From Faecalispora anaeroviscerum (GTDB lineage: Bacteria > Bacillota > Clostridia > Oscillospirales > Acutalibacteraceae): 64,000 bases of DNA. Shown piece after piece: positions 9,507 to 17,416 of this stretch (position 1 is its first letter; each line of letters opens with the position of its first letter). The notes under the pieces were generated by a model. That model ran no database searches, was not told the origin of the DNA, and saw nothing but the letters and a program-made list of their open reading frames with translations. The stretch is taken from the NCBI RefSeq assembly GCF_947568225.1, contig NZ_CANOOQ010000001.1, forward strand, positions 1,054,001-1,118,000, given 5' to 3'. Both the position numbers and the translations under genes were made by a program.

Positions 9507-10719
9507 TCGGCACGGTTTTCAGCCCGCCATCACTGGTAGTAACCAAAACGGTTGCGCTGCCGGCCCCTTGATACACTACTCGATATTTTTGGCCCCGCGG
9601 GTCATTCGCATTGACAAGCTGAACCGTGGCCACCGCCGGGTTTGAGGTGGTCACAGTGACCTGCGTCCCGGTCTGGTAGGGCTTCACAAGGAATTCGGAA
9701 TAAGTACTTACGGTACCAGCCAGAGAGGAAATATCCAGCTGTGCGCCCCTTGCGATCGCTGTTCGCACCACACGATACTGTGACCAGTCGGTCACAGTAT
9801 CGAACTGCGTGTTGACGGCTACATAACCCGCAGAATCCCAGGAATAATGCTGGTTCACTCCGCCGGTCATCGCGGTGTCGCTTTTGAGCAACGCATACGT
9901 CTGCACAACACCTGCCCGATCGGGAACCGGGTCATCCCAAGTAGCATCCACATGATACCACTCGTTGTTATACCGCACCATGTTCCATGCATGATTCATT
10001 GCCGTACTCTGCACCACAATGCCGGGAATACCAAGCTTCTGCATCATTAGCTGAAACGCAGCCGCATACCCTTGGCAAACTGCTTTTTGTTTCACCAGCG
10101 CTCCGTATGCCGTATACGAATCATGCGGGGCGCTATTTGTTTCTACACTGGTATCGTAGGAGCAGTTCAGCACCAGGTAATCGTGAATCGCCACAATCTG
10201 CTGCAGCTGCGTCATGTCTGAGGTAATCACCGAAGAAATCACCGCCTGAGCGGCCTGATTAATCTGGGCGGATTTCGCCGCCACCTCTTTTTGCGACACA
10301 TTGTACTGAGGCCATAATCCATAGACTGTTTCCTGATTGTCAATTGTGTATTCATAAGAGATGACACTGGCAATCTGCGGATAATTGGTAAAGGAAGAGT
10401 AATTGAGGATTCGCAGCAGCTGATCCTTCGAAATCTGATACTTTCTTAAATCAAGCACGCTGACTCCGTTCATCAGCCCTTCGGAGATCACGGTCTCAGC
10501 CTCTTTGGCGTTTTGATCCATTGCCAAAAGAGAAATTGGCGTGGTCGACTGTGTTTGTTCGGAGGTACTCTGCAAATATTGAGGGACCGCGACTGTTTCT
10601 GTATGTAAAGCAGGAGTCTGCTGTGCCCCTGCAACAGCTGCCATGCTTCCCATCAGAGTCAGAGAAAGCACAAGACTGCAAATTTTCTTTTTCCAGTTTA
10701 CCCTAAATAACGCATTCAT
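9475..10719 (-). CDS. secreted transglutaminase-like (cysteine protease fold) protein
   Basis: About 414 aa. A basic N-terminus and hydrophobic SLVLSLTLMGSMAAVAGAQ form a signal peptide. The core carries a transglutaminase-like triad: Cys in QKAVCQGYAAAF (near residue 218), His in MNHAWNMV and Asp in WYHVDATWDDP. Bacterial members of this family (TgpA/SLT-like, YebA-like) are usually peptidases or cross-linking enzymes acting on cell-surface proteins. The C-terminal 90 residues resemble a bacterial Ig-like (BIG2) module (VTVTTSNPAVATVQLVN). The frame extends to a GTG at 10728, but AAAGGA ten bases before the ATG at 10719 favours the latter. Convergent 32-nt overlap with the acetyltransferase gene. 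Confidence 0.88.
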   Translation of the reverse strand: MNALFRVNWKKKICSLVLSLTLMGSMAAVAGAQQTPALHTETVAVPQYLQSTSEQTQSTTPISLLAMDQNAKEAETVISEGLMNGVSVLDLRKYQISKDQLLRILNYSSFTNYPQIASVISYEYTIDNQETVYGLWPQYNVSQKEVAAKSAQINQAAQAVISSVITSDMTQLQQIVAIHDYLVLNCSYDTSVETNSAPHDSYTAYGALVKQKAVCQGYAAAFQLMMQKLGIPGIVVQSTAMNHAWNMVRYNNEWYHVDATWDDPVPDRAGVVQTYALLKSDTAMTGGVNQHYSWDSAGYVAVNTQFDTVTDWSQYRVVRTAIARGAQLDISSLAGTVSTYSEFLVKPYQTGTQVTVTTSNPAVATVQLVNANDPRGQKYRVVYQGAGSATVLVTTSDGGLKTVPITVQSAALAA

Positions 10720-11031
10720 TTGAAACACGTCCTTTCATGGTTATTATTCATATTTTAACAGACACAGAATTTGTGTAAAGGGTAAATTTATAAATTTTTG
10801 CTTTCTAATTGAATTTTAACCGCTTTGGGTTGTTTTTTGTGTTACAATGCCCTTGCGCCAGGTACGAAGTGAAGCTCAGGAGTCTGAGAGAGAATGAAAA
10901 CAGGATAAGCTGCTGATCTACTCAAACTTCTGTGATAATAGAGACTTTAAAGCTTTATCATGTTATAATAAAACTCGTTCTGTTAAAACAAACTGGATCT
11001 ACATAAAATTCTCGCCGAAAGGGTGCCTTAC
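10720..11031. other. divergent intergenic region without a recognised gene
   Basis: About 310 nt between the secreted protein gene and the DUF554 gene. It contains TACAAT (10842-10847) and TATAAT-like (10964-10969) boxes reading rightward, so the DUF554 gene may have a leader of 60-180 nt. No riboswitch class was recognised in that leader. Confidence 0.5.
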
Positions 11032-11745
11032 ATGCTTGGAACCATCGTCAACACCGTCGCCATCGCTATTGGAGGAATTCTGGGCCTGCTGTTCCAAAAG
11101 CGGATGAATTCCCGGATTGAGGAAAGCCTGTACAAGGTTTTGGGGGTTGCGATCTTTATTCTTGGCATGAACGGTGTGATTAGCTCGATGTTCACAGTTA
11201 AGGACGGGCGCATTTCCAGCAGCGGAGAGCTTTTGCTGGTGATCAGCCTGGTGCTGGGCACAGTTGCGGGTGAGTTGTTAAAAATTGAAACTCGACTGAA
11301 TTCTTTGAGCCAGAAAGTGGAAAAGAAGATGCAGCTTTCCGGGTTTTCCAGCGGATTCGTCGCCGCCTCAATCCTATACTGTGTTGGGGCCATGGCCATT
11401 GTAGGCGCAATCAACGATGGTTTACGTGGCGACAGCAGCACGCTGCTGGTGAAAAGCATACTGGACGGCGTTACTGCCATTATTATGGCATCTACCCTGG
11501 GTGTAGGCGTCATTTTCAGCTGTGTACCCGTTTTGTTGTACCAAGGCTCGATTGCTCTGCTTTCCGGGTGGATTGGCCCGGTCCTGACAGATGAACTGCT
11601 GAATCAAATCTGCATGGTGGGCTATGCCATCGTCATGTGCATCGGCATTAATTTCTGGGGAGTCAGCAAAATCAAAACCGCAAATCTTCTTCCCTCTATT
11701 CTGATTCCAATTTTATATTATGGAATCACTTCCCTGAACCTGTAA
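11032..11745 (+). CDS. DUF554 family membrane protein
   Basis: About 237 aa. The family-typical opening LGTIVNTVAIAIGGILGLLF is followed by hydrophobic segments (VLGVAIFILGMNG, LLLVISLVLGTVAGELL, AASILYCVGAMAIVGAI) and the short GLRGDSSTLLVKSILDGVTA block that is repeated in DUF554 proteins. About seven membrane segments are expected. Members are uncharacterised possible transporters (YdfK/YqgA). AAAGGG eight bases before the ATG at 11032 supports that start over the GTG at 11023. A strong bidirectional terminator follows directly. Confidence 0.9.
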   Translation: MLGTIVNTVAIAIGGILGLLFQKRMNSRIEESLYKVLGVAIFILGMNGVISSMFTVKDGRISSSGELLLVISLVLGTVAGELLKIETRLNSLSQKVEKKMQLSGFSSGFVAASILYCVGAMAIVGAINDGLRGDSSTLLVKSILDGVTAIIMASTLGVGVIFSCVPVLLYQGSIALLSGWIGPVLTDELLNQICMVGYAIVMCIGINFWGVSKIKTANLLPSILIPILYYGITSLNL

Positions 11746-11748
11746 AAA

Positions 11749-11783
11749 ATAAAGCCGGCGTCCCAACGGGACGCCGGCTTTAT
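11749..11783. terminator. strong bidirectional intrinsic terminator
   Basis: 16-bp perfect stem (ATAAAGCCGGCGTCCC and complement, loop AAC) with A-run before and T-run after. It sits between the convergent DUF554 and GGDEF genes and can serve both. Confidence 0.93.
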
Positions 11784-11796
11784 TTTTAGAAAACAG

Positions 11797-12918
11797 TTAC
11801 GCTCCCGATGGAACAGCGATTCCATCCTCCACCAGATCGGTAACCGTCTGATTTTTTCCCTTTCGCTTGGCCTCATAAAGGGCGGCATCGGCCCGATTAA
11901 AAAGAGTGCTGCTTTCCTCCCCCGGCTGATACTGGGCGATTCCACCACTGAAGGTGACGTGTATCATTCCAATACAGGAAAGGCGGCTGTCGGAAAAATG
12001 CCGTCTGAGTTGTTCGATGCGTTCATCGGCCTGCTCACTCGTCATTCCTTTGAAAATGATGCCGAATTCCTCGCCGCCGTAGCGCGCCACGAATTCTTTT
12101 TTCGGCGAGAAAACCATCCCCATCAAATCGGAAAGCCCCTCCAGCACCTGATTCCCGGCAGAATGACCATAAGTATCATTAATCGCTTTAAAATTATCAA
12201 TATCGAGAATTGCCATGGAGAAAACCTCATTCTGCTGCTCGGCAAACTCGACGCTCTCTTTGAGCTTATCGAAAAAGGTATGCTGATTATAAAGGTTTGT
12301 AAGAGGGTCCATTTTAACTCTGCGAGACAAAATCAGCTGCGCTTGATAGCTGGAAATCAGATCAGCTTTTCTCTCTTCAATATAAGTCATGATGATATTG
12401 GAAAGAAAACACGCAATCAGAACTAAAAAGAAAATCGCCGCGATGTTCCGAATCAGGAATGGATCGCCTTTCAGCAGAGAATATGAATGTGCGGCGCACA
12501 TACTCATAACAGCCAGAGTGGCCGCATAAATAAAATACATTTTCTTCCTGCTGACAAAAACAGCCGACAGCACAACTGGCAAAACAAATACCGACAGTGC
12601 ACTGACTAATGTGTAATGAACCCACACGGTGACAGCACAAAAGAGTATGGATGCACCAATCACGCTGTCGTTTTTACAAGCTTCCGTAACCGTTTTTTGG
12701 GTCTGAAGCATATAATTCAGCAGGAGACAGCTGTAATTCAAAAGAGAAGGAAAAAAAATATGCGTGCGAACAAACATATTACTGTCTTTTGGAAGCAAGT
12801 TTCCTGAATGAATCAAATAAAAATAAGAGGTGATCTCCAATAAAGTGACAGCGATTGCCATAAAGAAAAGAATACAGTTGATTTGTTTTCTCCATTTGGT
12901 GAGTTTCATGTCTGGCAT
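11797..12918 (-). CDS. membrane-bound diguanylate cyclase (GGDEF)
   Basis: About 373 aa. The N-terminal 185 residues contain five to six hydrophobic segments (for example CILFFMAIAVTLLEITSYFYLI and IAAIFFLVLIACFLSNIIM), followed by a short linker and a GGDEF domain with ILDIDNFKAINDTYGHSAGNQVL and ARYGGEEFGIIF. GGEEF is an active variant, so cyclic di-GMP synthesis is likely. The residues at the inhibitory-site position are PKKE rather than RxxD, so product inhibition is unlikely. The membrane part is a sensor of unknown ligand. The start is uncertain: TTG at 12936 and 12930 and ATG at 12918 and 12909 all fit; no single ribosome binding site decides. Confidence 0.9.
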   Translation of the reverse strand: MPDMKLTKWRKQINCILFFMAIAVTLLEITSYFYLIHSGNLLPKDSNMFVRTHIFFPSLLNYSCLLLNYMLQTQKTVTEACKNDSVIGASILFCAVTVWVHYTLVSALSVFVLPVVLSAVFVSRKKMYFIYAATLAVMSMCAAHSYSLLKGDPFLIRNIAAIFFLVLIACFLSNIIMTYIEERKADLISSYQAQLILSRRVKMDPLTNLYNQHTFFDKLKESVEFAEQQNEVFSMAILDIDNFKAINDTYGHSAGNQVLEGLSDLMGMVFSPKKEFVARYGGEEFGIIFKGMTSEQADERIEQLRRHFSDSRLSCIGMIHVTFSGGIAQYQPGEESSTLFNRADAALYEAKRKGKNQTVTDLVEDGIAVPSGA

Positions 12919-13375
12919 TTTGATCCGCAACGTCAATCACTTCTCAGTCAATTTTTCCAATATTATATCATATGAGCCGCAATAAGAATAGGTCTTTCTG
13001 TCATTTTTTGTATCTAGATTAACATTTTTATCTTTAAAAATTCTCCAAAATTTCCAAAATGATGATAATTTATTACTAAAAAATACATATTGTATGATAT
13101 TTTTCTCTCTTTTACAATACCTAATTCTACAATATCCGCTCGGTTAATTCGTGTATATTAATAAAATTTTTTTAAAATTATTACTATTATATAGGTTTAT
13201 GCACAAACTAAAATATGATTTGCATAATCAAATCCTTGTCAAAATGATTGCATTCATTTGTTATTTAGTAAGATAAATGTGCCATTGAACATTTTATTGT
13301 TTCCTTCTGCAAGTCTTGCGGTAAGTGAAGCATTGTGCTATACTATGGATATTTTGAGGAAAGGAGGAAACAGCT
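12919..13375. other. AT-rich intergenic region with coaX promoter
   Basis: About 440 nt of very AT-rich sequence between the diguanylate cyclase and coaX, reading divergently. The only clear signal is the coaX promoter at its right end. No ORF with a ribosome binding site was seen. Confidence 0.6.
13316..13344 (+). promoter_or_regulatory. coaX promoter
   Basis: TTGCGG, 17-bp spacer, TATACT, about 30 nt before the coaX ribosome binding site. Confidence 0.7.
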
Positions 13376-14173
13376 ATTTTATTAACGGTTGATATTGGGA
13401 ATACCCATATTACACTGGGCGGCTTTGAGCAGGAAACCCTTGTGTTTGTTGCGAACCTGCTGACTAGCCCTTACCGAACGGAAGATCAATACGCTGTTGA
13501 ACTGCTGCAGATTATGAACCTGCACCATGCGGAACCGAAAGAAGTAGACGGCATCGTCATTTCATCTGTTGTTCCCGAGGTGTCCGCCCCTATTCAGCAG
13601 GGATTATTGCGTATCTGCGGGGTACAGCCTCTGCTGCTCGGTCCCGGCGTAAAAACCGGACTGAACATTTTGATTGATAACCCGGCACAGCTGGGCACCG
13701 ATATGGTAGCGGATGCTGTGGCTGCTATTGCCAAATACCCTTTGCCTTGCGTAATTTTTGATTTAGGCACCGCGACCACCGTCAGCTTTCTGGATAAAAA
13801 AGGAAACTATTTAGGCGGAATGATCTGTGCGGGCGTGAATATAATGCTGCATGCATTGACCACCCAGACCGCGCTGCTTCCTCACATCAGCTTGCAAAAC
13901 CCGAACCACTTTATTGGGAAAAACACCGTGCAGTGCATGCAGTCTGGCCTGCTGTACGGTACAGCCGCCATGCTGGACGGCCTTGCTTCGCGCTTTGCCA
14001 CGGAGCTGCACGAGCCGCCCACCCTAATTGCTACAGGCGGAATGGCCAATCTGGTCATGCAGAACTGCGAGAGTCCTTTTATTGTGGACAAGTATCTGCT
14101 GCTCGACGGCTTGCGGCTCATTTATGAAAAAAACCGCAAACCTTCCAAACCTCCCCGGTCAAAACAGGAGTAA
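13376..14173 (+). CDS. coaX: type III pantothenate kinase with an ATT start codon
   Basis: 265 aa, normal for CoaX. It phosphorylates pantothenate with ATP, the first step of coenzyme A synthesis. The N-terminal LTVDIGNTHITLGG carries the phosphate-binding Asp6 of the DIGNT motif, and later DNPAQLGTDMVADA, VIFDLGTATT and TGGMAN complete the ASKHA fold. The start is forced to the ATT at 13376: AAGGAGG lies eight bases upstream, the in-frame stop is at 13355-13357, no ATG/GTG/TTG occurs between that stop and the DIGNT motif, and the next ordinary start (GTG at 13442) would delete the motif. The position is exactly where homologues begin (M-L-L-T-V-D-I-G-N-T). Followed after 68 nt by a probable pantothenate transporter component, fitting one uptake-and-activation operon. 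Confidence 0.9.
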   Translation: MLLTVDIGNTHITLGGFEQETLVFVANLLTSPYRTEDQYAVELLQIMNLHHAEPKEVDGIVISSVVPEVSAPIQQGLLRICGVQPLLLGPGVKTGLNILIDNPAQLGTDMVADAVAAIAKYPLPCVIFDLGTATTVSFLDKKGNYLGGMICAGVNIMLHALTTQTALLPHISLQNPNHFIGKNTVQCMQSGLLYGTAAMLDGLASRFATELHEPPTLIATGGMANLVMQNCESPFIVDKYLLLDGLRLIYEKNRKPSKPPRSKQE

Positions 14174-14241
14174 TCCCTGTCATTGATAAATCTTATGTGT
14201 TGCGCTGCATCCAAACATTGGAGCAGCAGCAAGGAGGAAAC

Positions 14242-14892
14242 ATGAAAGCAAACAAAAAGACCCTGTTCCTGGCACAATTCTCTATGCTTTTGGCAATCCA
14301 GATCGTCGTATGCTTTACGCCGCTGGGTTCCATCCCGATCGGCCCCATGGTCGCCACTCTTGCAGGTGTACCGGTTATTATTACCGCCATCATGCTTGGC
14401 ACGAAGGCCGGCGCACTGATGGGCTTTTTCACCGGCCTCTTCAGCTTTTTAGTCATGACCTTCACGCCTCCGTCCCCTGTTGCATTCGTGTTCACGCCCT
14501 TCTACAGCATCGGCGAAGCCAAAGGCAACTTTTGGAGCCTTGTCATTTGCTTTGTGCCCCGTATTCTGATTGGCGTGGTAGCCGGCGTTGTGTTCCAGGC
14601 CCTGAGTAAGGCACTGAAGGGTAAGAAAAGCGCCAAGGTAATTCCCTATGTAGTCAGCGGAGTGTTGGGCAGCCTAACTGCCACCGTGCTGGTTTTGGGT
14701 GGAATTTACGTTTTCTTTGGGCAAGCTTATGCCTCAACCCTCGGAATGAGCTATGAGCTTCTGCTGGGAGCGCTCGGCGTCACCGTTGCTACTAACGGCC
14801 TTTTGGAAGCCGCCATTTGCGCGGTTGCCGCCTCCGCAGTGTGCTATCCCCTGCGCAGATACAGCACCTCTGCTCTGGCCGAATCAACATAA
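14242..14892 (+). CDS. ECF transporter S component, probably pantothenate-specific (PanT-like)
   Basis: About 216 aa with five to six membrane helices. The opening LFLAQFSMLLAIQIVVCFTPLGSI and the VATLAGVPVIITAIMLGTKAGALMGFFTGL stretch are typical of ECF S components, the substrate-binding membrane proteins that use shared EcfA1A2T modules. Adjacent coaX makes pantothenate the likely ligand (inference from context; the family in Clostridia is often found next to coaX). Start chosen at the ATG 14242 because AAGGAGG precedes it; the upstream TTG at 14197 has none. No EcfA or EcfT gene is in the window. Confidence 0.85.
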   Translation: MKANKKTLFLAQFSMLLAIQIVVCFTPLGSIPIGPMVATLAGVPVIITAIMLGTKAGALMGFFTGLFSFLVMTFTPPSPVAFVFTPFYSIGEAKGNFWSLVICFVPRILIGVVAGVVFQALSKALKGKKSAKVIPYVVSGVLGSLTATVLVLGGIYVFFGQAYASTLGMSYELLLGALGVTVATNGLLEAAICAVAASAVCYPLRRYSTSALAEST

Positions 14893-14913
14893 CAGATCAC
14901 GCACATAAAAACC

Positions 14914-14950
14914 AGCCTCGAGCGATATTTCCGCGCCCGGGGCTTCTTTT
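14914..14950 (+). terminator. probable terminator after the ECF S component
   Basis: 11-bp imperfect GC stem (AGCCTCGAGCG with CGCCCGGGGCT, one wobble, one mismatch) followed by TCTTTTATAA. Confidence 0.55.
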
Positions 14951-14994
14951 ATAATTGATTGTCCCTTTCCCTCATCGAGTACGGGAGAAAATGA

Positions 14995-15036
14995 ATCAAA
15001 AAGCCCACCGGCATGCAAGCCGGTGGGCTTTTTGAT
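14995..15036. terminator. strong bidirectional terminator
   Basis: 18-bp perfect stem (ATCAAAAAGCCCACCGGC and complement, 6-nt loop), T5 on both strands, seven bases after the DUF1540 stop. Confidence 0.93.
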
Positions 15037-15042
15037 CAATGC

Positions 15043-15363
15043 TCAGGATTGCTGGAAGGTCATACAGCTGGTTTCGCCTTTTTCAGAAGCTCCGCTGCCG
15101 CTGATGCAAACATTGCTGGCCGCACAACTGCCGCCCGCGTTGTAGGAACAGTTTGTGGCGGTACAGTCCACCGGCATTGACTCGTTCGGAATTGAGCCGA
15201 CCACCGCATTGGAAAATGCTCCCTCCTGCTGGGAAACATACGAAGAACAGCAGGTCTGTTCGACGCTGAAAGCCATTGCACCCGATACCTGAATATTGGA
15301 CAGGCAGCAAAAATTAGCAGTATTATTTGCACAGGAATCTACGTGACACTCCAGTTTCGTCAT
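15043..15363 (-). CDS. DUF1540 Cys-rich protein with two repeat units
   Basis: 106 aa from the ATG at 15363, preceded by GAGGTG. It has 13 or so cysteines arranged in two copies of the DUF1540 pattern: CHVDSCANNTANFCCLSNI...VSG...QTCCSSY and CTATNCSYNAGGSCAASNVCISG...TSCMTF. DUF1540 proteins are small clostridial proteins thought to bind metal through these cysteines; the function is not established. No signal peptide. It is monocistronic with its own terminator. Confidence 0.88.
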   Translation of the reverse strand: MTKLECHVDSCANNTANFCCLSNIQVSGAMAFSVEQTCCSSYVSQQEGAFSNAVVGSIPNESMPVDCTATNCSYNAGGSCAASNVCISGSGASEKGETSCMTFQQS

Positions 15364-15417
15364 AACGCAACACCTCATTTTTCATTGATGCTGCTAGTAT
15401 TCACATGAACAGATTCC

Positions 15418-17139
15418 TTATGCGTTTTTTGACCTATTTTCTCCGGTTAGAAAACGGCTTTCTATCACGCTGAAAATGCCGCTGTCTGTCAGGCGGATTT
15501 CAGGAATGACACACAATGACAAAAATGAAAGGTTCTGGAACGGGTCGAGAGTTTCCGGTACACCCATGCTTCGGCACAGCGTTACCATTTCATGCTGAGC
15601 CGCGGCAACGTCCAGATCGGCCTGCTCTGTAAACAGGCCGGCTACCAGCAAAGGCAGCACCTGCAAAGCCTTGCCACCGGAGCATACCACATAGCCGCCC
15701 TGACAGGCGCGCAGTGCATCAATGGCACAAAGAATATCTGCATCGTTATCGCCGATCACAATTAGATTGTGGGAATCATGGGCAATTGTGGAAGCAATGG
15801 CACCGTTTTTCAGGCCAAAGCCCTTGACAACGCCTACCCCCAACTGGCCAGAACCGCTGTGGCGTTGCACCACCACCGCCTTAAGAAGATCACCCTCCGG
15901 CTCAAATACGCCATTTTCTCCGGGCAAATCTAAGCACTCCAGCCGGGTGAGAATCTCGCCGGGCACCAGTGTGATCACCGGAAATTCCTTCTGCGCGGGC
16001 AAAGCCAACTGCCCCGCCGAAATAGCGGGAACGCGTACACTTTGCGTCAGCTCCGGCTCCGCCATAGGCAGAGGAGTCCTGGTCATTCTCTCCGACGCGG
16101 GAACACCGTCCTTATAAACCTGGACAATTCGAAATTCTTCCAGATCATCCAACACAATCAAGTCAGCCCGGTAACCTGCGGCAACCGCACCCAGTTCCCG
16201 CAGGCCATAAAAGCGAGCCGGCTGAATGGTCGCGCAGCAAATTGCCGTAATCGGGTCGAGTCCCAGGCGGATGGATTTGCGGATGTTATGATCAATATGC
16301 CCCTGCCGCGCCACATCATCCAGATGCAGATCGTCAGTGCAGAAGGCGAAGCGGTCAAACGGCAAACCGTCTTTCAGTGCGCCGGACACGATTGCTTCCA
16401 GATTCCGCGCGGCAGAGCCTTCCCGAATCTGCACCAGAAATCCTGCCTGCACCCGTTCCAGAGCTTCCTCGTAGGTAGCGCATTCATGGTCGGTCTGTAC
16501 CCCGGCCAGACGGTAAGCCTGCAGCTCATTGCCCGTAATCGACGGCGCGTGGCCATCAATTATGCCGTGCTGCATCAGCTCAATTTTCTTCAGCAGGTCT
16601 GCCTTCGCGCTCAGCACACCGGGGCAATCCATCACTTCTCCCAGTCCAAGTACACGGGGATGATGGCACAGGAGCTTCATCTGGGCAGCATCATATACGG
16701 CGCCGTTATGCTCCAAACTGTTGATGGGAACACAGGAGGGCAGCATAAAATAAATGTTGACGGGCACACCTTCGCTTGCGCGAAGCATGTATTCCATGCC
16801 CTGCTCCCCGGCAACATTCACGATTTCGTGCGGGTCGGCAATCACAGTAGTCGTTCCGTACGGCAGAACCTGCCGTGAAAACAGGCCGGGAGAGGTCATG
16901 GACGATTCGATATGTACATGGGCATCGATCAGACCGGGGCACACATAGCGCCCGGTGAGATTCACCTCGTGCCGGCCCCGGTATTCCCCAACGCCGACGA
17001 TCCTTCCATCGTGAATCGCAACATCCGCAGTTCTCACGCGCTTTGAGAATACGTCCACTACATTCGCGTTTTTCAACACCAGCTCCGGCAGTTCGTTACC
17101 CAACGCATAAGGAACCCATTCTTTCTTTCGTTTCATCAC
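15418..17139 (-). CDS. ade: adenine deaminase
   Basis: 573 aa, family-normal. It converts adenine to hypoxanthine and ammonia in purine salvage (amidohydrolase superfamily, binuclear metal site). Visible motifs: PGLIDAHVHIESSMTSP with the first metal histidines, TTTVIADPHEIVNVAG, GLGEVMDCPGVL, HAPSITGNELQAY, CATYEEALE, FCTDDLHLDD and the C-terminal IAHDSHNLIVIGDND. No purine riboswitch was recognised in the short leader. Two hairpins of the dispersed palindrome family lie between this gene and the upstream htpG stop. Confidence 0.95.
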   Translation of the reverse strand: MMKRKKEWVPYALGNELPELVLKNANVVDVFSKRVRTADVAIHDGRIVGVGEYRGRHEVNLTGRYVCPGLIDAHVHIESSMTSPGLFSRQVLPYGTTTVIADPHEIVNVAGEQGMEYMLRASEGVPVNIYFMLPSCVPINSLEHNGAVYDAAQMKLLCHHPRVLGLGEVMDCPGVLSAKADLLKKIELMQHGIIDGHAPSITGNELQAYRLAGVQTDHECATYEEALERVQAGFLVQIREGSAARNLEAIVSGALKDGLPFDRFAFCTDDLHLDDVARQGHIDHNIRKSIRLGLDPITAICCATIQPARFYGLRELGAVAAGYRADLIVLDDLEEFRIVQVYKDGVPASERMTRTPLPMAEPELTQSVRVPAISAGQLALPAQKEFPVITLVPGEILTRLECLDLPGENGVFEPEGDLLKAVVVQRHSGSGQLGVGVVKGFGLKNGAIASTIAHDSHNLIVIGDNDADILCAIDALRACQGGYVVCSGGKALQVLPLLVAGLFTEQADLDVAAAQHEMVTLCRSMGVPETLDPFQNLSFLSLCVIPEIRLTDSGIFSVIESRFLTGENRSKNA

Positions 17140-17220
17140 ATCTGCCCCCCTTTTTTCCGTTCGCTTGTGTTTCGGCTACAAGTCAACTATCCATCTTCCA
17201 TCAAAACAGTGAATTATGCT

Positions 17221-17259
17221 TGTGCTATCTTCTCCGCCGCAGGCGGAAAAGATAGCACA
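17221..17259. repeat. dispersed palindrome family, copy 1
   Basis: 18-bp stem with one mismatch, core CTCCGCC-GCA-GGCGGAA, outer arm TGTGCTAT/ATAGCACA. Between ade and htpG. No T-run on either side. Confidence 0.8.
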
Positions 17260-17283
17260 ATTATATTTCTAATCATTTAAAAT

Positions 17284-17316
17284 TTTCCTTCCCCCGCTTT
17301 CGGCAGGGGAAGGAAA
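17284..17316. repeat. dispersed palindrome family, copy 2
   Basis: 14-bp stem with one mismatch, TTTCCTTCCCCCGC against GCAGGGGAAGGAAA, loop TTTCG. About 100 nt after the htpG stop. Confidence 0.75.
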
Positions 17317-17416
17317 TCATTATTTTACAATATTCAATCTGCTTTTGCCTATGATAGCACAGACAAACCGCTTTGACAAGCTGATCTTTCCAGAAAAAGG
17401 GGATGAAAACGGAGAA

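Noticed and set aside
17140..17220. Purine riboswitch upstream of ade
   Set aside because: The leader is short and lacks the conserved three-way-junction sequences.
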